Positions 1 through 8,090 of a stretch of 64,000 nucleotides of DNA are shown here, one piece after another (the first letter of the stretch is position 1; each line of letters starts with the position of its first letter). The stretch lies in the NCBI GenBank assembly GCA_945874155.1, contig CAMCFO010000001.1:1-64000 (forward strand), given 5' to 3'. Position numbers and translations under genes: made by a program. Below the pieces are notes generated by a model. It saw only the letters and a list, made by a program, of their open reading frames with translations. It made no database searches and was not told the DNA's origin. Source of the DNA: an uncultured Bacteroidales bacterium. GTDB lineage: Bacteria > Bacteroidota > Bacteroidia > Bacteroidales > UBA932.

Positions 1-122
1 TTTTATTCACGGCCAGGGCCGCGTAACTTATTGAATTTTTAACGAACTATTGAAAGAATCATTTCGCCGCTCTCTGTAGTTCCGATGGCCACCGGCCATC
101 TGCAATCATTGTTGTCCATATT

Positions 123-317
123 TTACAATCCTGTATGTTTCCTGTGTACCTTCCTGAGAGCCTTCAAGAAGTCCTCGGCCAAATTGTCGTCTTTTCGGCA
201 GTCCGGAAGCCGGGAGATTTCCTCCAGTTCGAAATATTCAATGCCCCTCCTCCAGACGAACTCCCCGAGGCTCTCTCCTGAAGGGCGGCTCTGTGCCTCA
301 TGCATGAACTTGTCCAC
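123..317 (-). CDS. Small ORF in the same frame as the upstream gene; separate gene or detached C-terminus
   Basis: A 64-residue ORF begins 12 bases after the TAA of the 288-residue ORF and is in exactly the same frame. Its start at 317 is GTG; an ATG lies at 305. The composition is protein-like (GEFVWRRGIEYFELEEISRL, then a basic C-terminus). Either it is a small downstream gene, or the two ORFs were one protein of about 360 residues cut by a nonsense codon. The sequence alone does not decide between these. No function is assigned. Confidence 0.4.
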   Translation of the reverse strand: MDKFMHEAQSRPSGESLGEFVWRRGIEYFELEEISRLPDCRKDDNLAEDFLKALRKVHRKHTGL

Positions 318-329
318 GAACTCCTGCTC

Positions 330-1172
330 TTAGCAGTCCTTCCACCAGAAAAGGCGTGTCCCGTCCTGCTCGCTTATCTGCTGCACGGTCACGTCCACCT
401 TCACCTCGAAGGTGTTCATCCTCAGAAGGTCCGGGACAGGGTAGTCCTGATGAGTCACGACTGCATGAGTCGCATAGCACATACAGATATGGTCGAGTTT
501 CGGATGCCTCAGCCAGCTTTCCGCCCAGCTTGTGCCGTCGTCAAGATGATTATCAATATCGAGTTCGGCGTCGCTCATCGAGGACTTGTGTCCGCAGCCC
601 GGATTCCAAAATGGACGGCATGAGATGATTTCCAGGTCTCCCTTGACATCCCTCTGGAGGGTGGCGTTGACAAGGATCATCCTCGTGAAGTCGGACCCGT
701 AGAACTCGTCGTCCTCCAGATGGAGTACGTCCTGCGCCGAGTCTCCCCAGTACTTCAGCGTCCCTTCAACCGTGAGGTCATCGTCCTTGGGGTCCATCGG
801 GAGGTCGAGGATGTTCCGGTACATCCTGCCGGTCCTGGAGAACATGTCGCAGGTGAGTTCATACAGATGTGCATTGACGCTCTCCATCCTTTTTACCTCT
901 GCCTCGGAGCAATGGATTTCGAACATCTTCGAAAGAAGATAGTAGCGTCTCCCAAGCAGGTCCTCGACCTTTTCGGCAGTCCTTTCGCTCTTCTCCCAGC
1001 GTCTGGACGAGAGCTTCAGGGGGTCTCCCGTGAGGCGGAGTATGCTTTTCTCCACCTTCTGCACCTCTGCGCGGTACTTCTCTATTCTCTCTTCTTCCGG
1101 GAGTGTCTCAAGAGCATCGATGGTCTCAAACCATTTCATTTGCTGCTCATATAAATCGCCGTAATGTTTCAT
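330..1172 (-). CDS. Conserved-looking hypothetical protein, cytoplasmic
   Basis: I do not recognise the family. The protein has no signal peptide or membrane segment. Its N-terminal half is charged and helical (EEERIEKYRAEVQKVEKS). Its C-terminal half is rich in Cys, His and Trp (FWNPGCGHKSS, HICMCYATHAVVTH, FWWKDC). The track starts at 1196, but the second ATG at 1172 (MKHYGDL) is preferred: a TATATTTG box occupies 1192-1199 on this strand, and an AT-rich leader of Bacteroidota type lies just before 1172. After its TAA the same reading frame continues into the ORF at 123-317, so this may be the first part of a split gene. The gene is divergent from a broken small gene at 1321 and shares with it a 20-bp inverted repeat. 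Confidence 0.6.
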   Translation of the reverse strand: MKHYGDLYEQQMKWFETIDALETLPEEERIEKYRAEVQKVEKSILRLTGDPLKLSSRRWEKSERTAEKVEDLLGRRYYLLSKMFEIHCSEAEVKRMESVNAHLYELTCDMFSRTGRMYRNILDLPMDPKDDDLTVEGTLKYWGDSAQDVLHLEDDEFYGSDFTRMILVNATLQRDVKGDLEIISCRPFWNPGCGHKSSMSDAELDIDNHLDDGTSWAESWLRHPKLDHICMCYATHAVVTHQDYPVPDLLRMNTFEVKVDVTVQQISEQDGTRLFWWKDC

Positions 1173-1191
1173 TGTTTTTTGAATTTTATGC

Positions 1192-1199
1192 TGCAAATA
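1192..1199 (-). promoter_or_regulatory. Predicted -7 box TATATTTG for the 330-1172 gene
   Basis: On the minus strand TATATTTG matches the Bacteroidota -7 consensus TAnnTTTG. It lies 20 bases upstream of the ATG at 1172 and 10 bases from the left arm of the 1209-1279 inverted repeat. I see no TTTG at the usual 19-base spacing. Confidence 0.45.
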
Positions 1200-1208
1200 T
1201 AGTATATA

Positions 1209-1279
1209 TCACTGCAAGAATATGGCAGGAAGAAATCCTGTCGCAGAATCTTTAATGTGCTGCCATATTCTTGCAGTGA
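1209..1279. repeat. Perfect 20-bp inverted repeat between divergent genes
   Basis: TCACTGCAAGAATATGGCAG at 1209-1228 is exactly complementary to 1260-1279, with a 31-base spacer. The arms sit between the minus-strand gene (start 1172) and the plus-strand remnant (start 1321). Each arm contains TTG, followed outward after 13 bases by a -7-like box: TATATTTG on the minus strand and TTTCTTTG on the plus strand. This symmetry suggests an operator for divergent transcription. Ends of a lost mobile element or a hairpin are alternatives. Confidence 0.7.
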
Positions 1280-1320
1280 AACTTGCTTTCTTTGTACTCT
1301 GAAACCAATAGACACAGTAT

Positions 1321-1587
1321 ATGACACTTTATGAATTACTCCGCAAGGTCTCGTTCGACGAGCTCATACCCACTCTGAAAGGGGTGTATGACGTGAAGGA
1401 TATCTACTCCTACAGGGAGGCGTTCAATGAGCTTATGCTCAAGTCTAGAATATCTTGACAGGACTCTGGAAAGGAACGGAGGCACGATGGAAGTGAGTTC
1501 TGGCAGGAACAGTTCTCACCCACTGCCGTACAATATGTCGTTGGCGGGGCCTTCAAGGGCGAAGCCTATCACATAAGGTTTTGCTAA
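1321..1587 (+). pseudogene. Frameshifted remnant of a small Bacteroidota protein (DUF6557-like)
   Basis: An ATG at 1321 opens 45 clean codons (MTLYELLRKVSFDELIPTLK...) before a TGA at 1456-1458. Protein-like sequence then continues in another frame (LEYLDRTLERNGGTMEVS), and afterwards in the original frame (FSPTAVQYVVGGAFKG...) up to a TAA at 1585. This pattern fits two compensating small indels in a protein of about 85-90 residues. The beginning resembles what I recall of the DUF6557 family, but I cannot confirm that. It is divergent from the 330-1172 gene across the 20-bp inverted repeat. Confidence 0.5.
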
Positions 1588-1635
1588 GTAGGCGTCAAAA
1601 TAGTAAGCACAAAGAATGAGATGAATTAAATTGAC

Positions 1636-1643
1636 TATATTTG
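1636..1643 (+). promoter_or_regulatory. Predicted -7 box TATATTTG for the alpha-galactosidase gene
   Basis: TATATTTG matches TAnnTTTG exactly and lies 71 bases before the ATG at 1714, in an AT-rich stretch. No convincing TTTG lies 19 bases upstream. A second match, TAACTTTG at 1705-1712, is too close to the ATG to be used. Confidence 0.4.
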
Positions 1644-1713
1644 CGTTATACTTTCGATTCATCTCAACTGTTATAGAAATTATAACCGACAACAATTCAA
1701 ATAGTAACTTTGT

Positions 1714-3522
1714 ATGTACAAACACATTCTCACAATCGCATTATCCACTCTGTCTATTTGCATTTCCCATGCTCAAAGCACTTGGATGGACAATCCTTTT
1801 GCATCGAAGGGCACAATTGTCGCTCCGGTGCTGAGCAGTTCGCTTGTGGATGAGATTGTGATTGTTTCCGATAATCCTGGAGACTGGAAATTCAACGCAT
1901 CTTTAGAAAATGATGGAGAGAAAGAAATAATCAGCATATCGATGGACGCTCCTCAGCCGTGTGCACCGGCAAAGTTCAACGTCTATTTCACATTTCCTCA
2001 GAAAGGCGCCTTCAACACTTGGAGTTCGGACGTCTATTGCGGAACCCATCTCGACCCGTTCTGGGGCAGCAGCAACGGTTCCAGCGCACTTGCGTTCAGA
2101 ATGCCGCTCTATGAGTATTTCGACGACAACGATACAAACTGCCTGACAATCGCATGCAGCGAGACTTTCAGACGGGTGGAGGCAGCCCTCGGCGTGATGG
2201 AGGAAGGTTGCGACGTCTGTTCGGAGCTGCGTTTCTTTAGAGAAGCCGAGGCTCCGATGAGCCATTATGAAACCCGGATTATGCTCGACGGGCGTCGCGT
2301 GTTTTGGGGAGAGACCATTCAGGAGGGCGTCAGGTGGATGATGGAAGAAAAGGGTCTACAGGCCTTTGACACTCCTGAAGCCGCTTTCGAGCCGCTCTAT
2401 TCAACTTGGTACCAGTTCCACCAGAACGTGACTGACAAGACAGTCGAAGAAGAATGCAGGCTCGCGGCGGATCTCGGAATGAAAACCATAATTCTTGATG
2501 ACGGATGGCAGACTGCCGATGGAAACAGAGGTTATGCTTTTTGTGGAGACTGGAGACCGGCTCCCGAAAAATTTCCGGATATGGCCGCACACGTCGCCGC
2601 AGTGCACAAACTCGGTATGAAATATATGATTTGGTACAGCGTGCCTTATGTCGGATTCAACAGCGAAGCATACGCAAAGTTTGAGGGAAAATATCTCTAT
2701 ATTGACTGGGGCAGCCGCTGCGCCGTGCTTGACCCACGTTTTCCGGAGGTCAGAAAACATCTTGTGGAATTGTATTGTAAGGCGCAGAAAGATTGGCATC
2801 TGGATGGTTTCAAACTCGATTTTATCGACAGTTTTGGGCTGCGGGGAGAGGATCCGGCCGTAAAGGAGAACTATGCCGGACGCGACATTATGAATGTCAG
2901 TGAGGCGGTGAATGTGCTGATGAAAGAAGTCTCCTCTGCGCTGAAGGCCATAAAGCCGGACATTCTCCTTGAATTCAGGCAGCAATACATTGGACCGGCC
3001 ATCAGACAATACGGCAATATGTTCCGCGCCGCCGACTGTCCCGGAAATGCGAAGGACAACAGAATGAGAATAGCTTCGCTGAGGCTCACGAGCGGCTCGA
3101 CGGCCGTACACTCGGATATGTTGGAATGGAATCTGGAAGAAACTCCGGAGAATGTCGGACGCGCGATAATCAACTCTATTTTCGGAGTCATCCAGTATTC
3201 CGCGATGTTGAAGGATATTCCGCAAGAACATCTTGCTGTAATGCGAAAATGGATGGCATTTGCATCAGAGCACCGCGAGACTCTGCTGCATAGCGAGTTC
3301 CGCCCTCATCACCCCGAACTTGGCTACCCGCTCATCGAGGCAGAGAGTGACTCAGAACTCATAATTGCCGTCTATCAGGACAACGCCGTCGTTGAGGCTG
3401 CCCCTCGCGGCAAGCGTCTCTACATCCTCAACGCATCCGGATCTGAGCGCATAGTCATCCGCCGCGGTGACAAACTCCGCACTGTAAAGGTTCCTTGCGG
3501 TGACTGGAAAGAGGTGAGATGA
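1714..3522 (+). CDS. Secreted GH36-type alpha-galactosidase (melibiase)
   Basis: The 602-residue protein should hydrolyse terminal alpha-galactosides outside the cytoplasm. A Sec signal peptide (MYKHILTIALSTLSICISHAQ) precedes a beta-rich N-terminal region and a catalytic TIM barrel from about residue 230. Clan D hallmarks are visible: IILDDGWQ, FKLDFID with the likely nucleophile Asp369, and FRAADCPGN with the likely acid/base Asp441. The C-terminus looks like a beta-sandwich. It is followed by a strong terminator and then, on the same strand, a SusC/SusD pair, which suggests a small locus for alpha-galactosyl glycans or galactolipids. The exact substrate cannot be told from sequence. Confidence 0.87.
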   Translation: MYKHILTIALSTLSICISHAQSTWMDNPFASKGTIVAPVLSSSLVDEIVIVSDNPGDWKFNASLENDGEKEIISISMDAPQPCAPAKFNVYFTFPQKGAFNTWSSDVYCGTHLDPFWGSSNGSSALAFRMPLYEYFDDNDTNCLTIACSETFRRVEAALGVMEEGCDVCSELRFFREAEAPMSHYETRIMLDGRRVFWGETIQEGVRWMMEEKGLQAFDTPEAAFEPLYSTWYQFHQNVTDKTVEEECRLAADLGMKTIILDDGWQTADGNRGYAFCGDWRPAPEKFPDMAAHVAAVHKLGMKYMIWYSVPYVGFNSEAYAKFEGKYLYIDWGSRCAVLDPRFPEVRKHLVELYCKAQKDWHLDGFKLDFIDSFGLRGEDPAVKENYAGRDIMNVSEAVNVLMKEVSSALKAIKPDILLEFRQQYIGPAIRQYGNMFRAADCPGNAKDNRMRIASLRLTSGSTAVHSDMLEWNLEETPENVGRAIINSIFGVIQYSAMLKDIPQEHLAVMRKWMAFASEHRETLLHSEFRPHHPELGYPLIEAESDSELIIAVYQDNAVVEAAPRGKRLYILNASGSERIVIRRGDKLRTVKVPCGDWKEVR

Positions 3523-3576
3523 TGGAAAGATGCGGTCTCCATTAGCCCAGCCTGTTATCTAAAGCAAATTGATTTT

Positions 3577-3635
3577 GAAACTCAGCGAAAATGGTCGATT
3601 TCTGGCCATTTTCGCTGAGTTTCTTGGAATTTTTT
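3577..3635 (+). terminator. Intrinsic terminator after the alpha-galactosidase gene
   Basis: A perfect 18-bp stem (GAAACTCAGCGAAAATGG at 3577-3594, complementary to 3606-3623) with an 11-base loop is followed by TTGGAATTTTTT. It separates the GH36 gene from the SusC/SusD unit. Confidence 0.85.
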
Positions 3636-3680
3636 CATAATACCGGCAACGGCTGAGGATGGTTTCATCCCCAATAAACT

Positions 3681-3711
3681 TTTACGTAAAAATATGATTT
3701 TTCTACATTTG
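3681..3711 (+). promoter_or_regulatory. Predicted promoter of the susC-susD pair
   Basis: TACATTTG at 3704-3711 matches TAnnTTTG, and TTTA at 3681-3684 lies exactly 19 bases upstream. The -33 region falls in a perfect 10-bp palindrome, TTTACGTAAA (3681-3690), which could be a regulator site. The ATG at 3781 leaves a leader of about 60 bases. Confidence 0.55.
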
Positions 3712-3780
3712 CTCAAAAAATATCACCACAGCGCAAAGACTTAAGCCGGATTTTGTGTAAGTTTGCGGAAATTGCGTTGT

Positions 3781-6465
3781 ATGAGAAAATTTTTAGTCTG
3801 CATAACCTGTCTGTTGTTTCTGATAAGCCAGGTGGTGGATGCAGCTCCGAGACGGCGGAAGAAGGCGGTCAAGAGGATGGCTCCGTTGGAACAAGTCGGT
3901 TTTCAGATGCCTTCAACGATAACGGATACCGTGAAGGCTGTTCCGGCCAAGGGGCTGTATATGAATGCTCTCGACCTGCTTCAGGGACAGTCTGCCGGGG
4001 TCAATGTCTCCAGCGACGGTATCAATGGCAACGCGGTGCTCAACAGCGTGAGGGTGAGAGGATCTTCTTCCATCTTGGGCGCTAACGACCCTATGGTCAT
4101 CATTGACGGAGTGATTTCAGACATCACTGCTCTTTCCGCTCTCTATCCGTCCGACATCGAGAGTTTCACGATTTTGAAAAACACCTCAGAAACAGCTGCT
4201 TATGGTTCCGACGGATCTGCGGGAGTGATTCAGGTCAAGACCAGGATGAACTCCGGAGAGGGGTTCCGCATAGCCTATGAGGGCCATTTGGCGGTTTCAG
4301 CTCCATACGGCGGTCTGCAGATGCTCTCCGCCGATGAATACCGTGCCGTGGCAGCGGACAGAGGCCTGTATATCAACGACGGAGGCAGTTCCACGAACTA
4401 TTACTCCGCTCTCACCCGTCCTTCCTTCGTGCAGAACCATTATGTGGCATTGGGAGGGGGCTCCGGTCCTTTCGGCTACAGGGCATCCGTGGGATATGCC
4501 CAGGACAACAGTGTGCTCAAGGACAAGGGCAACGATAATATAGTCACAAAACTGGATGTGAATCAGACACTTCTGAATGACCGCATAAATCTGGACCTGG
4601 GTGTAGTGGGGTCACTTTCAAGAAACTATGGACTGAATGACCCGAAGAAAATATTCTATTCCGCCGCCTGTCAGAATCCCACCTACGACGCGGAAGCAAA
4701 TTTCCGTAATCCCAACGCCGTTCTCATAGGTGCGCCTCTCGCGATGATTGCTGCCAAAAACGACAGCCGCAATATGAACATCGCCACTCACGCATCATTC
4801 AGTTACGATATTCTCGACTGTCTTGCCCTGAATGCTTTCGGCTCTTATTATTTCACATCCTATGAAACTGCATTTACGGATGGAGGCAGTGCATCCCGCA
4901 GCGAATCCAAAAAGGACGACCTTTTGTGCAATGTCTCCCTGCAATACGACAAGACCTGGGGTGACCACAATTTCTCATCACACATCAGGACTGAATATCA
5001 CGTCGAGCGCAACTCCGGATTCCGGACTGGGGTACGCTCACTTGCCAATCCTCTTTTCGGTTACGACAATCTCGGGGCAGCCTCCTCAATTCCGCTGGGT
5101 GGTACCGGCAGCAACTATCTCGAAAAGAAACTGCTCTCCTTCGGAATTGAGCTCGATTATCTTCTGATGGGACGTTACAAATTCGCGCTGAATGCCCGCA
5201 CCGACGGCTCCAGCCTGCTCGGCGATGCCCACAAGTGGGGATTCTTTCCGTCTGCTTCGTTCGTCTGGAATGTCAAGAAGGAAGACTTTCTCGTTGACAA
5301 CCAAACCGTTTCATCGCTTAATTTCAAGGTCGGTTACGGCCGTTCCGGAAATATCGGAGCCATCAATTCTTATGTGAACGGCAATTATGCGCAACCAGTC
5401 GGTATGGTGCCTGTCTATGGCTATCCCGTCCTGGCTCTCGGAACCACGTACAATCCCAATCCGGACATTGGCTGGGAAAGAGTTTCTTCCGTGAACATAG
5501 GCGCAGAACTCGGGATGTGGAACAGCCGCTTCCTTCTCACAATCGAGTACTACTATTCCAGGACAGACAATATGCTCTATGTGTATGATGTGCCCGTGCC
5601 GCCATTCACCTACGACAAGATGCTCGCCAACCTTGGCAAAATGAGCAATATGGGTGTGGACCTGGGCGTTGCCATTGCTCCAGTCAAAACCAGTGACATA
5701 GACCTTGTCATAAGTGCAAACGTCTCCTGGCAACGCAACCGTCTGGAATCGCTCAGTGGCACCTGGATGGGGATGGAACTGGATGCCGACCGGATTTCTC
5801 CCATAGCCTCAGTTTCTGGGGCAGGACAGGTCGGAGGTGACAACAATGTGGTTTACCAAATCGTGGGAGAGCCTGTTGGAGTGTTCTATCTACCTCATTG
5901 TGAAGGACTTGTACAGAATGAAGACGGGACCTGGCGCTATAATATAGTGGACCTTGACGGCGATTCAAGCGTGGACCTCGGTGATTACGGAGACCGTCAG
6001 GTGGCGGGGCAGGCAATTCCGAAATTCACTCTTGGCTCAAGTATCAGTTTCAGATGGAAAAGTCTCTATCTCATAATGCAGATCAATGGGGCATTCGGCC
6101 ATAAAGTCTTCAACGGAACGGCTTTGGCCTATAGCAATATGACTTCATTCCCATCCTACAACGTGCTCAGAACGGCCCCCGGGAAAAATATTGCAGACCA
6201 GAGAGTTTCCGACTATTGGCTCGAAAAGGGAGATTATGCCAATATTGAGCATCTGACCTTGGGTTACGAATTCCTGCTTCCCAAGTCGGCTGTCCAATCC
6301 CTGCGTATCTCATTCTGTGTCAAGAACCTGGCTCAAATGACATCCTATTCCGGCCTCACACCTGTGATAAACAGTTATGTGGTGAACAGCACTCTTGGAA
6401 TAGACGACAAGATGTGCTGGCCCCTTTTCCGCACCTACTCTCTGGGATTCAGTATAAGATTTTGA
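3781..6465 (+). CDS. SusC/RagA-family TonB-dependent outer-membrane transporter, short form
   Basis: The 894-residue protein is an outer-membrane importer for glycan fragments, powered by TonB and paired with the SusD that follows. The track start at 3763 is TTG; the ATG at 3781 gives a clean signal peptide (MRKFLVCITCLLFLISQVVDA). The plug domain starts almost at once (GLYMNALDLLQGQSAGVNVS, VRVRGSSSI, PMVIIDGV). The usual N-terminal carboxypeptidase-like domain, with its GxVxDxxGxPLxGxxV pattern, is missing, which explains a length about 100 residues below normal. The chain ends in a typical strand, YSLGFSIRF. The stop lies 2 bases before the SusD start, so the two are surely co-transcribed. 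Confidence 0.9.
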   Translation: MRKFLVCITCLLFLISQVVDAAPRRRKKAVKRMAPLEQVGFQMPSTITDTVKAVPAKGLYMNALDLLQGQSAGVNVSSDGINGNAVLNSVRVRGSSSILGANDPMVIIDGVISDITALSALYPSDIESFTILKNTSETAAYGSDGSAGVIQVKTRMNSGEGFRIAYEGHLAVSAPYGGLQMLSADEYRAVAADRGLYINDGGSSTNYYSALTRPSFVQNHYVALGGGSGPFGYRASVGYAQDNSVLKDKGNDNIVTKLDVNQTLLNDRINLDLGVVGSLSRNYGLNDPKKIFYSAACQNPTYDAEANFRNPNAVLIGAPLAMIAAKNDSRNMNIATHASFSYDILDCLALNAFGSYYFTSYETAFTDGGSASRSESKKDDLLCNVSLQYDKTWGDHNFSSHIRTEYHVERNSGFRTGVRSLANPLFGYDNLGAASSIPLGGTGSNYLEKKLLSFGIELDYLLMGRYKFALNARTDGSSLLGDAHKWGFFPSASFVWNVKKEDFLVDNQTVSSLNFKVGYGRSGNIGAINSYVNGNYAQPVGMVPVYGYPVLALGTTYNPNPDIGWERVSSVNIGAELGMWNSRFLLTIEYYYSRTDNMLYVYDVPVPPFTYDKMLANLGKMSNMGVDLGVAIAPVKTSDIDLVISANVSWQRNRLESLSGTWMGMELDADRISPIASVSGAGQVGGDNNVVYQIVGEPVGVFYLPHCEGLVQNEDGTWRYNIVDLDGDSSVDLGDYGDRQVAGQAIPKFTLGSSISFRWKSLYLIMQINGAFGHKVFNGTALAYSNMTSFPSYNVLRTAPGKNIADQRVSDYWLEKGDYANIEHLTLGYEFLLPKSAVQSLRISFCVKNLAQMTSYSGLTPVINSYVVNSTLGIDDKMCWPLFRTYSLGFSIRF

Positions 6466-6467
6466 CA

Positions 6468-8069
6468 ATGAAGAAGTTAATCATATTGTCCGCGTTGCTT
6501 CCGTGCTTTGTTTCCTGTCTCTACGTGAAGGTGGGGGACAGTTTGCCGCACGATGAGATTTACTCCACTCCGGCAGATGTTTACAGGAATGCAGTCGCAG
6601 CCCTCTACAACAATTTGGGCAGTAATCAGGAATCCATAGGCCTGCAGGGCACCTGTCGTGGAATCTACGACTACAACACCCTCACCACAGATGAGGTCAT
6701 TGTACCCATCCGGGGAGGGGACTGGTATGACGGAGGTTATTGGGAGAACCTATATTTTCACACCTGGGAATCCTCTGACCGTTGCCTCTATACCGTATGG
6801 ACCTATCTGTTCAGCAATATCAGCAGGTGCAACGCATCTCTGGATGTGCTGGCGCGATCATCGGAAAACTGCGGTGTCGAAACAACCAATGCCTGGATTG
6901 CAGAAGTGAGGGCGCTGAGGGCCATTTTCTTTTGGTATGCTATGGATTTGTTCGGAAACATTCCGATAGTGGATGAACACAATAAATGGCAGGAGCTACA
7001 ATCTCCCCGCAGTCAGACATTCCGGTTTATTTTCAACGAGTTGCAATACTCTCTGGAGTATCTTCCCATAGCCCGGAGCAACGAAGAGGGTCTGCACTAC
7101 GGCAAGGTCACTGCGCCCGTGGTGTGGTTCGTGCTGGCAAAACTGGCTCTGAATGCCGAAATTTACTCCGATGACGACTGCACGGACGGAATCGGGCAGG
7201 ACGGTTCCGCAATAATGTTCGAGGTGGAAGGAAGCAAGCTGAATGCTTGGGAGACCTGTATCTTTTATTGCGACAGGCTGGCGGACATATATGGCTTGGA
7301 ATCAATGATCTCGAGCAATTTCAGCACCGGGAATGAGAAGTCGCTTGAGAATATCTTCACCATCCCGGCTGACAGGGAGTCCTACAAGGTGGAATATCAT
7401 TACCAGTTCCGGTCCATCCACTACAGCCACGGTGCCGCCTATGGCTTTGAAGCAGAAAACGGCCCCTCAGCCACGCGTAAGGCAATGCAAGTTTTCGGAT
7501 ATGGCACCCCGTCTCCCGATCCGAGGCTATGGGCAACATTCAGTTTCGATGAAGTGAAGGTGGGAGGTGAACCGGTTCTGACGGAAGATGGGAGTCCTCT
7601 GGTCTATTACCCTATGGAAGTGGCTCCGAATCTGACAGACAGCCCTTTCAAGACCACGGCGGGGGCCCGCTTCAACAAATATGAAACCGATATTCACGCC
7701 TACGAAAACGGCAAACTCCAGGACAATGACATAGTCCTGTTCAGATTTGCGGATGCACTTCTGATGAAGGCAGAGGCACTTGTGCGCAACGGTCAGGACG
7801 GTACACCGTCTATGGCACGGGTGCGTGAAAGGGCCGGAGCTTCCCCAAGGGAGTGTAATCTGGAAACCCTTCTGGAAGAGCGTATGCTGGAACTGGCTTT
7901 GGAAGGCTGGCGGCGTCAGGACCTCATACGTTTCGGGAAATACCATCTGGAATACGATATGAGACCGCAACTGCCTTCCGAGACCGATGCCCACACAATC
8001 TTATTCCCCATTCCGCGCAAATGCATAGAACTCAACGGAAAGTTGAAGCAGAACAAGGGTTACGAATGA
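6468..8069 (+). CDS. SusD/RagB-family glycan-binding lipoprotein
   Basis: The 533-residue surface lipoprotein forms the lid on the SusC channel and binds the ligand. The signal peptide ends in a lipobox (LLPCFVSC), and the start at 6468 lies 2 bases after the SusC stop; the track start at 6414 is inside susC. Family features include the N-terminal helical part with WTYLFSNISRCNASLDVL, then EVRALRAIFFWYAMDLFGNIPIVDE, and near the C-terminus FRFADALLMKAEALVRNG and LLEERMLELALEGWRRQDLIRFGKY. It ends close to the symporter gene on the opposite strand (21-base gap). Substrate is unknown; the GH36 neighbour suggests alpha-galactosides. Confidence 0.92.
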   Translation: MKKLIILSALLPCFVSCLYVKVGDSLPHDEIYSTPADVYRNAVAALYNNLGSNQESIGLQGTCRGIYDYNTLTTDEVIVPIRGGDWYDGGYWENLYFHTWESSDRCLYTVWTYLFSNISRCNASLDVLARSSENCGVETTNAWIAEVRALRAIFFWYAMDLFGNIPIVDEHNKWQELQSPRSQTFRFIFNELQYSLEYLPIARSNEEGLHYGKVTAPVVWFVLAKLALNAEIYSDDDCTDGIGQDGSAIMFEVEGSKLNAWETCIFYCDRLADIYGLESMISSNFSTGNEKSLENIFTIPADRESYKVEYHYQFRSIHYSHGAAYGFEAENGPSATRKAMQVFGYGTPSPDPRLWATFSFDEVKVGGEPVLTEDGSPLVYYPMEVAPNLTDSPFKTTAGARFNKYETDIHAYENGKLQDNDIVLFRFADALLMKAEALVRNGQDGTPSMARVRERAGASPRECNLETLLEERMLELALEGWRRQDLIRFGKYHLEYDMRPQLPSETDAHTILFPIPRKCIELNGKLKQNKGYE

Positions 8070-8090
8070 TCTGCGGCTTGCGCCCAATGG

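Noticed and set aside
39-119. 26-codon minus-strand ORF just after the 123-317 ORF
   Set aside because: It has plausible spacing and the same frame as its neighbours, but no motif or promoter supports it and it is too short to judge.
3758-3765. TAAGTTTG as the susC promoter box
   Set aside because: It would place the transcript start only about 9 bases before the ATG and has no -33 element; TTTA-N19-TACATTTG at 3681-3711 is better.
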